Source of the DNA: Spirochaetota bacterium
Lineage (GTDB): Bacteria > Spirochaetota > UBA12135 > COTS27
Assembly (NCBI GenBank): GCA_030621685.1
Contig: JAUXHF010000141.1
Coordinates: forward strand, 1 to 5,506
DNA: 5,506 nucleotides
Direction: 5' to 3'
Shown here: piece after piece, positions 1 through 5,260 of the stretch
How the letters are laid out: each line of letters opens with the position of its first letter
Numbering within the stretch: the first letter of the stretch is position 1
Position numbers and translations under genes: made by a program
Notes under the pieces: model-generated
What the model saw: only the letters and a program-made list of their open reading frames with translations
What the model was told of the DNA's origin: nothing
The model's database searches: none

Positions 1-147
1 TTTTTAAGCAGCCCTGCAAGAAAAACGGAGCTTTCAAAAAGCAAAGCTATTCGCTGCACGCGCGTTGCAAAAAATGCGAGAAACATATATGTAAACAGAA
101 AATCAATAAAAGGCAAATAAAATGTTATAGAATATAGCTATTGAAAA
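1..147. other. Left-edge stretch downstream of leuD, no assignable gene
   Basis: No gene can be assigned in the 147 bases beyond the leuD stop codon. Three frames stay open to the window edge: plus frame 1 (39 codons, stop at 118-120), plus frame 3 (44 codons, stop at 135-137, with a CKKCEKHIC segment), and a minus frame from an ATG at 86-84 whose 28 visible codons are hydrophobic. All are too short to choose between, and the minus ATG has no ribosome binding site. No convincing terminator hairpin with a T run follows leuD. Confidence 0.4.
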
Positions 148-852
148 TTAGCTTTGTGTACTGGTATTGGTGCTGGGTCGTAGGATTTTCTTAGAATTTT
201 TAGCATTCCAATCGTCAATGGCTTGCATGGCCTGATCTATCTCAAGCCGAGCTTTTTCTAAAGGCTTTAAGCCGCTCAATAAAAAATTGACATGGCTTGC
301 TGGCAGCGTATAAGGAAGAGCTAAGCCTGGATTATCTGGGCTTTGTATTTGCTGTGCTTCGCTGTTTAAAACAAGAGTTAGGGGTTTTTTTTCTAGCTGT
401 CCTTTCATGAAAGCAACTAGTTTTCTATGATCTTCGGGAGCTATCACGGGGGTCCATATGAGGTTTTGGCGGCAATTATCACGGAAAATATCGGCAAAAG
501 CATTATGGTCTTTGGGCGCACTGCCTATGATGACTTTGTAGTTCTTTAAGCCGTACACAGCATGTTCTCTGGAGCTGCCACAGCCGAAATTTTCCCAAGT
601 TACCAAAAAACTAGCATTTTTGGCATGGACATGATTGGGCGGGAATTCTGGGTTCTCCACTTTATTACTGAAAACGTAGTCTTTCTGGGCAACACTGACC
701 TCGCAGATTGTTTCGGGTAAATACCGTTTTTCATAGAAGGCAAAGGGCTGAAATCCGTCTATTTGTATGCGTTTAAGGAATTTGGCGGGCATAATAACAT
801 CGGTGTCTATATTGCTTTCTAAAAAATAGCAAGCTTGGCCTTTAATAATCAT
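148..852 (-). CDS. leuD: 3-isopropylmalate dehydratase small subunit (LeuD)
   Basis: Small subunit of isopropylmalate isomerase, which with LeuC converts 2-isopropylmalate to 3-isopropylmalate in cytosolic leucine synthesis; it supplies the mobile swivel domain that completes the substrate site. Seen: the NIDTD motif at residues 14-18 followed by IMPAKFLKR, NFGCGSSREH at 88-97, and a FADIFRDNC block at 118-126. The start ATG puts NIDTD at its usual distance from the N terminus and follows an AAAGAGAG purine run (861-868) by 8 bases. At 234 residues it is longer than the roughly 200 usual for bacterial LeuD: there is extra sequence at about 45-75, a small insertion that breaks the usual APSFADIF motif (here GSAPKDHNAFADIF), and a Ser/Thr-rich tail. 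It lies 78 bases downstream of leuC on the same strand, so cotranscription is likely. The family call is secure; activity with the altered motif is untested. Confidence 0.95.
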   Translation of the reverse strand: MIIKGQACYFLESNIDTDVIMPAKFLKRIQIDGFQPFAFYEKRYLPETICEVSVAQKDYVFSNKVENPEFPPNHVHAKNASFLVTWENFGCGSSREHAVYGLKNYKVIIGSAPKDHNAFADIFRDNCRQNLIWTPVIAPEDHRKLVAFMKGQLEKKPLTLVLNSEAQQIQSPDNPGLALPYTLPASHVNFLLSGLKPLEKARLEIDQAMQAIDDWNAKNSKKILRPSTNTSTQS

Positions 853-930
853 GAAGTATGCTCTCTTTGATGTTTTTAAATTTGTTTTTTGTCAAAATAT
901 ACGTTTAATCAGTTTGCTGCTAAGCAGAAG

Positions 931-2343
931 TCATCCGAATGTTTGCGGTTTAGGGGCGTCATCCGAATTTTTCTGAAGGAATTTTTGGGTATCACTTATT
1001 TTCCCTTCAAGGGCGGCTAAGGCTACGGAAGCTGGGCTCATAAGAAAAGTTCGAGACAGCGGGCCTTGCCTGCCCGGGAAATTCCGATTGGTGGAGGACG
1101 CCACACGGCCAATTAGCTTGTCTGGGTTCATAGCCAAGCAAGAGCTACAGCCCGGAGAACGCCATTCAAATCCGGCGCCTATGAAGACCTTGTCTAGGCC
1201 CTCGCTTTCTAGGCGATGTTTCACGGACATAGAGCCGGGAACGGCAAGGGCTTTTTTTACCTTGATATGTCCGCCATGTTTTCTAATAATTTTGGCGGCG
1301 GATACAAAATCGCTGTACCGCCCGTTGGTACAAGAGCCTAAGAAGGCGTTGTCTATAGAGACGTCTTCTAAATTGGTGCCTGGGGTTACCTCGTATTGCT
1401 TGCGAGAGCTATGCACGGGGCCAACCTCGCCAGCTTTTCCGCGAATGCTGGTAATGTCGTTTAAGGTTAGCCCAAAAGATACCATGGGGCGAACATCAGC
1501 GGCTTTGAAGCAAGCTGTTTTATCGAAAACGGCATGGGCATCGCAGTTATAACTTTTCCAAGTGCCAGCCAGTTCATCGTTCATGTTGCGGGGGTCCCAA
1601 AAATCTCGTTTTTGAGAAAACCAAGCCAAGGTGGTTTCGTCTACATCGAAGTAGCCATAGCGACCGCCCATTTCAATGGTCATATTGCTTATGGTCATGC
1701 GCTCTTCCATGCTTAGGGCTTGCATGGTGGGGCCGGTAAAAAAAACAGCGGCGCCGGTGGCCCAGCTGTTGCCTAATTTTGAGAACAAGAACAAAATAAG
1801 ATCTTTAGCGCTAACGTAAGGCTCTAACTTCCCGCTCACTTCTATTTTCACTTGTTTGGGAGAAGCGTAGTTAAGCAAGGCACCGGTGGCTAGAATATCG
1901 CGCACGGTGGAACTGCCAATGCCGGCGGCTATAGCGCCAAAGGCTCCGTGGGTGGAGGTATGCGAGTCGCCACAAAATATCGTGGTATTGGGCCGCGTGA
2001 GGCCGGCCTCGGGGCCCACAACATGGCAGATACCTTGCTTCTTATTATGTACGCCGTAATGGACTATGCCATGCCGGCGGCAATTCTCTTCTAGCTCAAC
2101 AATCATGATTTTGTCGATGGTTTCGTTTTTGGCTGAACTGCCCCCCGTCTCGATGATGTGGTCGGTCACGGCAAAGGTATGCGTTGGAGCTTTCACGGGC
2201 AGCCCCATATCATCTAACATGCGAAAAGCCTGAGGGCTGGTTACCTCGTGGACAATGTGCATGCCTACCGAGAGTGCTTTTTTGCCATTGCCTAATTCTA
2301 TAAGGTGAGCGGCTTCTATTTTTTCAAATCGTGTTTTTCCCAT
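931..2343 (-). CDS. leuC: 3-isopropylmalate dehydratase large subunit (LeuC)
   Basis: Large, iron-sulfur subunit of isopropylmalate isomerase, an aconitase-family enzyme of leucine synthesis. The 470 residues match the usual bacterial LeuC length (about 466). Landmarks in order: VHEVTSPQAF at 31-40, CGDSHTSTHGAFGA at 124-137, LGSCTNGR at 335-342 and PGCSSCLAMN at 397-406. Cys338, Cys399 and Cys402 are therefore the three expected [4Fe-4S] ligands. NRNFPGRQG at 419-427 is the substrate-carboxylate-binding region. The start MGKTRFEKI aligns with the normal family N terminus; AAGG lies about 10 bases upstream of it. The usually glycine-rich GTGGTG segment reads GNSWATG here (191-197), a local divergence. 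It is the first gene of a probable leuCD operon with its own promoter at 2474-2446. Parts of it look richer in G+C than ispE and rplY by eye, which could mean separate ancestry. leuA and leuB are not in the window. Confidence 0.97.
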   Translation of the reverse strand: MGKTRFEKIEAAHLIELGNGKKALSVGMHIVHEVTSPQAFRMLDDMGLPVKAPTHTFAVTDHIIETGGSSAKNETIDKIMIVELEENCRRHGIVHYGVHNKKQGICHVVGPEAGLTRPNTTIFCGDSHTSTHGAFGAIAAGIGSSTVRDILATGALLNYASPKQVKIEVSGKLEPYVSAKDLILFLFSKLGNSWATGAAVFFTGPTMQALSMEERMTISNMTIEMGGRYGYFDVDETTLAWFSQKRDFWDPRNMNDELAGTWKSYNCDAHAVFDKTACFKAADVRPMVSFGLTLNDITSIRGKAGEVGPVHSSRKQYEVTPGTNLEDVSIDNAFLGSCTNGRYSDFVSAAKIIRKHGGHIKVKKALAVPGSMSVKHRLESEGLDKVFIGAGFEWRSPGCSSCLAMNPDKLIGRVASSTNRNFPGRQGPLSRTFLMSPASVALAALEGKISDTQKFLQKNSDDAPKPQTFG

Positions 2344-2373
2344 GTCTTTCTAGCCTTTTTGCAAAAATTACAC

Positions 2374-2433
2374 TTGCTGAGATATTTGCTGAAGTATTTG
2401 CTGAAATATTTGCTGAAATGTTTGCTTAAGCTT
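2374..2433 (-). repeat. 12-bp tandem array in the leuC leader
   Basis: Four consecutive 12-bp copies on the plus strand (TTGCTGAGATAT, TTGCTGAAGTAT, TTGCTGAAATAT, TTGCTGAAATGT) are followed by a decayed fifth (TTGCTTAAGCTT). Read in the leuC direction the unit is ATATTTCAGCAA. The array lies between the predicted leuC promoter and start codon, so it would be transcribed as repeated CAGCAA elements every 12 bases. No ATG-initiated leader peptide is present in this segment. Just downstream in the leuC direction lies a perfect 12-bp palindrome, TTTTTGCAAAAA (2356-2367), whose A run abuts the AAGG upstream of leuC. Confidence 0.9.
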
Positions 2434-2445
2434 TATCTTTATAAA

Positions 2446-2474
2446 ATAATACTATATGTTTCTAATTTTTTCAA
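2446..2474 (-). promoter_or_regulatory. Predicted sigma70-type promoter for leuCD
   Basis: On the minus strand, TTGAAA (2474-2469) and TATTAT (2451-2446) are separated by exactly 17 bases, a close match to the housekeeping consensus and the best promoter I find in the window. Transcription would begin near 2439, giving leuC a leader of about 95 bases that contains the 12-bp tandem array. The match is seen; promoter activity is inferred. Confidence 0.6.
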
Positions 2475-2580
2475 GAATAGAACGAAGCAAAAGCAAAAGA
2501 AGCCACTTTTTATAGAGGCTGCAGTTTTGTAACGGGGCGATTTTTCTTGCGATTTTAAAATATTTTTGAATTTGCGAGCA

Positions 2581-2632
2581 TATATTAGCGGGTATATTAG
2601 CGGGTATATTAGCAAGTAAGCATATTAGCGAG
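2581..2632 (+). repeat. 12-bp tandem array upstream of ispE
   Basis: Two identical copies of TATATTAGCGGG (2581-2604) are followed by TATATTAGCAAG (2605-2616), a 4-base interruption (TAAG), and a fourth variant, CATATTAGCGAG (2621-2632). It lies 40 bases before the first possible ispE ATG. TATATT within each unit resembles a -10 element, but I could not pair any copy with a well spaced -35, so no ispE promoter is assigned. The unit differs from that of the leuC-side array, although both carry an AGC core with a 12-bp period. Confidence 0.9.
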
Positions 2633-2671
2633 AAGAAAGTTTCAAAGGCATATCGAAAAACATATTTAAGT

Positions 2672-3997
2672 ATGAGTACAGCAAAGAATGAATCTGGAGA
2701 ATCTGGAAAATGGCGGGCATGGCGGCCAGCTGCGGCCTCTGGCATGTCAGCACTGGCAAGAGCTAAAGTAAATTTGCAGCTTAGCATTTTCCCCAAGCAT
2801 ATTGATGATATTGCAGCTGGTGAGAAGAAAAGCATGCTTGCATCGGGATTACATCCATTACACCTATTACATCCGATGGGATCGGTATTCCATAGTATTT
2901 CATTGGCCGATAAAATATCCTTGCGGGTAGCTGATACGGCAGCAGCGGCGCTAGAAATTAAAATAAGCAAAAATTCTTCCATCCCAGCTGAAACGGCGAA
3001 TTACTCTTTGTATAAGGACAATATTTTAGTGAAAGCACATAGGCTTCTTTGCCAAGAGCTTGAAAAAAGGTCTAAGCTAAAGCCTGCGGCGTCCATAAAA
3101 AATTCTAGAAATTCTTCGATGAGCTTAGCAGAAAAAGAAAATGGGCGAGGGAATAGGTTGCCTGCGCTTTGCGTAGAAATTGAAAAACACATTCCAGTGG
3201 GAGCGGGTCTTGGCGGGGGCAGCGCCGATGCTGCTTGCTTCTTGCAGCTTTGCAATACTCTATTTTCGCTAAATTTGCGGACGGCAGAGCTAGATAGGCT
3301 GGCCCTAGCCATTGGCAGCGATGTGCCATTTTTCTTACACGGGGGCATGGCTTTGGTAGAGGGCTACGGTGAACAGATAAAAAAACTCCCCTTTACGCTT
3401 TTTGATCCTGTGATGCTGGTTTATAAGGGGCTTTTTATTTCTACAAAAAAAGCCTTTAGCCAGCATGTAAAACTAAGTGATTCTGTAAAAAAATCGAAAT
3501 TTTATGCTTTGAAAAAAGCATTGCTTGCCCTTGATGGCCTCGCCAAAAAAGATTCGGAAATGGTAAAATCTGCTGTTTTTGCAGAACTCCTTATAAAGAA
3601 GCTGAAAAAATTTCAGCATAATGCCTTCCGTGAAAAAACATTTGCTAGCTTTGCCCAGCTTGCAAAAGAAGCTAGCCTGCTGAATAATTTTTTTCATTTT
3701 GTTGAACTAAGTGGCTCTGGAAGCGTTGTTTTTGCGTTTTTACCTAAGGAAGACCAGAGCAAAAAAAAATCCTTCAAAACACAGCACTTTCATAGTACAA
3801 TAGTTAGCAGAAAACACGATAGCGAAAAACAAGATAGTAAAAAACACGGTAACGAAAAACACGGTAGCGAATTTAGTCAGACGTATTTTAGGAAGAGAGA
3901 TTATAGAGAGGCTCTATTCAAATCGCAACAAGGGAGCATGGATAAAAGTCTCGTCTCGCATGGGTTTTTTGAAAATAAATCTATTGTTTTTCTGTAA
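2672..3997 (+). CDS. ispE: 4-diphosphocytidyl-2-C-methyl-D-erythritol kinase (IspE), enlarged
   Basis: GHMP-family kinase that phosphorylates CDP-methylerythritol with ATP in the MEP isoprenoid pathway, in the cytosol. Seen: ARAKVNLQL at 29-37 with the conserved Lys32, the ATP-binding loop PVGAGLGGGSADAA at 175-188, GSDVPFF at 215-221 with the expected catalytic Asp217, and the third GHMP motif SGSGSVVFAF at 347-356. It is 441 residues against about 280-300 normally. Extra sequence sits at roughly 42-65, 136-160 and 357-408, and in-frame tandem repeats lie in or beside each segment. The usual DGYH motif is replaced by HLLH at 64-67. Neither start has a good ribosome binding site. The second ATG (2744, residue 25) gives an N terminus of normal length, so residues 1-24 may not be translated. 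tRNA-Gln follows 78 bases downstream. The family is secure; full activity is uncertain. Confidence 0.9.
   Translation: MSTAKNESGESGKWRAWRPAAASGMSALARAKVNLQLSIFPKHIDDIAAGEKKSMLASGLHPLHLLHPMGSVFHSISLADKISLRVADTAAAALEIKISKNSSIPAETANYSLYKDNILVKAHRLLCQELEKRSKLKPAASIKNSRNSSMSLAEKENGRGNRLPALCVEIEKHIPVGAGLGGGSADAACFLQLCNTLFSLNLRTAELDRLALAIGSDVPFFLHGGMALVEGYGEQIKKLPFTLFDPVMLVYKGLFISTKKAFSQHVKLSDSVKKSKFYALKKALLALDGLAKKDSEMVKSAVFAELLIKKLKKFQHNAFREKTFASFAQLAKEASLLNNFFHFVELSGSGSVVFAFLPKEDQSKKKSFKTQHFHSTIVSRKHDSEKQDSKKHGNEKHGSEFSQTYFRKRDYREALFKSQQGSMDKSLVSHGFFENKSIVFL
2849..2875 (+). repeat. 9-bp in-frame triplication in ispE
   Basis: Three 9-bp copies, TTACATCCA, TTACACCTA and TTACATCCG, encode LHP-LHL-LHP (residues 60-68). 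They stand just before GSVF, where IspE proteins normally have the DGYH motif. The last copy supplies His67, which lines up with the conserved His. Confidence 0.85.
3812..3871 (+). repeat. 15-bp in-frame tandem repeat in the ispE 3' region
   Basis: Four consecutive 15-bp units encode KHDSE, KQDSK, KHGNE and KHGSE (residues 381-400). The units differ by only a few bases, for example AAACACGGTAACGAA and AAACACGGTAGCGAA. They lie in a charged, low-complexity segment after the third GHMP motif, where normal IspE has a compact C-terminal helix region, so this looks like a slippage-expanded surface loop. Confidence 0.9.
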
Positions 3998-4075
3998 TCG
4001 GTATGTACGCAGAAGATGCTTTTTGTTGGCTTGCTCGCCTGCGTGCTTGTAAGTTTCAGGTAGTTGTTTTTATAT

Positions 4076-4147
4076 TGGGGTGTAGCCAAGTTGGTAAGGC
4101 AACGGGTTTTGATCCCGTGATCATGGGTTCGAGTCCTATCACCCCAG
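4076..4147 (+). tRNA. tRNA-Gln (anticodon UUG)
   Basis: A complete 72-base cloverleaf. The acceptor stem TGGGGTG (4076-4082) pairs perfectly with CACCCCA (4140-4146), followed by discriminator G at 4147. The D stem is GCC/GGC. The anticodon stem is ACGGG/CCCGT with loop TTTTGAT, placing anticodon TTG at 4109-4111. The T arm is ATGGG-TTCGAGT-CCTAT with one G-U pair, and the variable loop has 4 bases. G73 is typical of glutamine tRNAs. The next bases are CAA, so the 3' CCA is not encoded and must be added enzymatically. With no clear promoter between, it is probably cotranscribed with ispE and processed out. Confidence 0.97.
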
Positions 4148-4266
4148 CAAAGTTTTTGAGGCCTTGCGCATTTAAAAAAGGAAATAAAGACACTGAAAAC
4201 AAAGACATTTTTAATACTAAAAGTGATGCACACAAAAGAGAAAGGGCATAAAAAAACAGCAAAAAT
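4148..4266 (+). other. Spacer between tRNA-Gln and rplY
   Basis: An A-rich spacer of 119 bases. An in-frame TAA at 4249-4251 limits how far upstream rplY can start. The only purine run resembling a ribosome binding site, AAAGGG at 4241-4246, is 20 bases before the ATG, which is too far for a normal one. No trace of spoVG or prs, genes often found at this position in other bacteria, could be read in the frames I checked, and no promoter with well spaced boxes was found. Confidence 0.5.
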
Positions 4267-4932
4267 ATGAATTCAACACCATCCAGAAAGCCTATTGAAA
4301 TTAAGGCAGAAAAACGAAATAACTCCAAAAAAAACCTAGGTCGCAAGTCTTTACTGAGAAATCGAATTGTGGCGATAATTTACGATAAGGACGAAAACCA
4401 GAAAATTTTTCTTATCCGTAACGAGTTCAAAAAAGTTTTTGCTCGCCTGCAACCTAATGACATTGTTCTTATTGATGTTGAAGGCAAAACCTATAAGACC
4501 TTCGTGAAAAGTTGTGATTATTTTGAGAGAACAGGGGAGCTGCGCCATGTCGACTTTTATAACGTAGCTAAAAAAACCCATGTAACCATGCGTGTGCCTT
4601 TTGAGGTGGTGGGCTTGCCCGCTGGCGTCAAAAAAGGCGGATCTCTAAAAAAATTCGTTGATGCCTTAACCGTTTACAGTAAAACAGAGGCTATTCCTGC
4701 TAACATTACAGCAAATGTGGAACATTTAGAAATAGATGAATCTCTTATTGTGGCTGATATGCCAGAATCCAAAGCCTATAAAATTCTTGATTTACCACAA
4801 AAACGTATTGTTTCTGTGCTCGTTACGCGTACAGCTACTAAGAAATCTGATGAAGAATCGGCTGCAGAGCCTAGCAAAGAAGCTATAAAAACGACTGTTG
4901 AAGAAAAAAAAGAGACTACGCAAAAGGCCTAA
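4267..4932 (+). CDS. rplY: 50S ribosomal protein L25 / general stress protein CTC
   Basis: Ribosomal protein that binds 5S rRNA in the large subunit. The 221-residue length indicates the two-domain CTC/TL5 form rather than the short enterobacterial L25 (about 94 residues). The N-terminal 5S-binding domain spans about 8-100, with LLRNRIVAIIYDKDE at 29-43 matching the family LRxxGxxPAVIYG region and RHVDFYNV at 93-100 matching the diagnostic HVDF motif. The C-terminal beta domain spans about 105-188 (PFEVVGLPAGVKKGGSL at 111-127). The tail after 190 is Lys/Glu-rich and probably disordered, as is common in this form. The ATG at 4267 is the only in-frame ATG between the upstream stop and the conserved core, yet it lacks a clear Shine-Dalgarno sequence. 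It lies upstream of pth, a conserved pairing, though 328 bases separate them here. Confidence 0.93.
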   Translation: MNSTPSRKPIEIKAEKRNNSKKNLGRKSLLRNRIVAIIYDKDENQKIFLIRNEFKKVFARLQPNDIVLIDVEGKTYKTFVKSCDYFERTGELRHVDFYNVAKKTHVTMRVPFEVVGLPAGVKKGGSLKKFVDALTVYSKTEAIPANITANVEHLEIDESLIVADMPESKAYKILDLPQKRIVSVLVTRTATKKSDEESAAEPSKEAIKTTVEEKKETTQKA

Positions 4933-4951
4933 AAGCCCCTCTGTGTTCTCC

Positions 4952-5026
4952 CCTTATATTTTTGTCCTAAATTCTCCCCTATATTCTTGTCCTAAATTTT
5001 AGCCTAAATTTTAGCCTATATTTCTG
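4952..5026 (+). repeat. Degenerate 12-bp tandem array downstream of rplY
   Basis: Six successive units begin with CCT at 4952, 4966, 4978, 4991, 5003 and 5015, with spacings of 14, 12, 13, 12 and 12. The best copies are CCTAAATTTTAG (4991-5002 and 5003-5014, identical), followed by CCTATATTTCTG. A longer duplication of about 25 bases is superimposed (4946-4971 against 4972-4996, both starting TTCTCCCC). The unit is partly self-complementary (TTTAG against CTAAA), so it could form small hairpins in DNA or RNA. Confidence 0.85.
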
Positions 5027-5210
5027 GCATTCCTTCCCCGTTTAGCAGCGTAAAAGTTTTTTAAAATAGTCCCAATAAATTGTTTTAGCATAGCAATTTG
5101 TTGGAAGTTTATAGAAGTTGCATGTAAGCGCTAAGATAAAGAGGCTTGGCCCTAACTGGCGGGCTTCCTTGTGCTTGCTAGGTATTTTTTTCCTGCCGCT
5201 ATCTACTGTT
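5027..5210. other. Remainder of the rplY-pth intergenic region
   Basis: I see no gene here. It holds a loose AT-rich hairpin, AAATTGTT (5077-5084) against AGCAATTT (5092-5099), with one G-U pair and no following T run, so it is not a convincing terminator. Two more TTTAGC words occur at 5041-5046 and 5084-5089. No promoter with well spaced -35 and -10 boxes stood out. Confidence 0.4.
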
Positions 5211-5232
5211 CTTTACATGAGTATTTGTAAAG
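5211..5232 (+). promoter_or_regulatory. Inverted repeat before pth, possible operator or leader hairpin
   Basis: A perfect 7-bp inverted repeat, CTTTACA (5211-5217) and TGTAAAG (5226-5232), flanks an 8-base centre. It lies 13 bases upstream of the pth ribosome binding site. As DNA it has the 22-bp two-fold symmetry of a dimeric repressor site; as RNA it would be a 7-bp hairpin with an 8-base loop. The symmetry is seen; any role is inferred. Confidence 0.45.
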
Positions 5233-5245
5233 GTAAAGAAAAAAA

Positions 5246-5252
5246 TAAGGAG
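5246..5252 (+). promoter_or_regulatory. Strong ribosome binding site fixing the pth GTG start
   Basis: TAAGGAG ends 8 bases before GTG at 5261. It is the strongest Shine-Dalgarno sequence in the window and decides the start of pth in favour of GTG over the internal ATG at 5327, which has none. Confidence 0.85.
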
Positions 5253-5260
5253 TGTTACCA

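Noticed and set aside
866..895. TTGACA on the minus strand between leuC and leuD as an internal leuD promoter
   Set aside because: The -35 match is perfect, but at 16-18 bases spacing the -10 positions read CATCAA-like sequence, a poor match.
931..968. TCATCCGAAT occurring twice (931-940 and 959-968) at the leuC 3' end
   Set aside because: A single 10-bp direct repeat inside coding sequence, with no flanking structure suggesting an attachment site or insertion.
1088..1552. Plus-strand open frame inside leuC
   Set aside because: A shadow of the well conserved leuC coding strand with no recognisable protein features.
2305..2532. Plus-strand frame rich in Leu (LLKYLLKYLLK), tempting as a leucine leader peptide
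   Set aside because: It runs opposite to leuC and overlaps its start, so it cannot act as a leader peptide for leuC. Its Leu content comes directly from the 12-bp repeat, and there is no ribosome binding site or family resemblance.
2374..2632. CRISPR array
   Set aside because: The units are 12 bp and directly adjacent, without unique spacers. This is a tandem repeat, not repeat-spacer structure.
2452..2982. Minus-strand open frame of 176 codons
   Set aside because: It is antisense to the ispE 5' half and reads through the repeat array (NIPANIPANI). No recognisable domain is present, and ispE has clear family motifs.
4003..4251. Plus-strand open frame spanning the tRNA gene
   Set aside because: It reads straight through the complete tRNA-Gln cloverleaf, has no ribosome binding site, and resembles no known family.
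5148..5190. Possible terminator, GCCC...GGGC followed later by a T run
   Set aside because: The stem is only 4 bp with an 8-base loop, and the T run begins about 20 bases after it, so it does not fit an intrinsic terminator.
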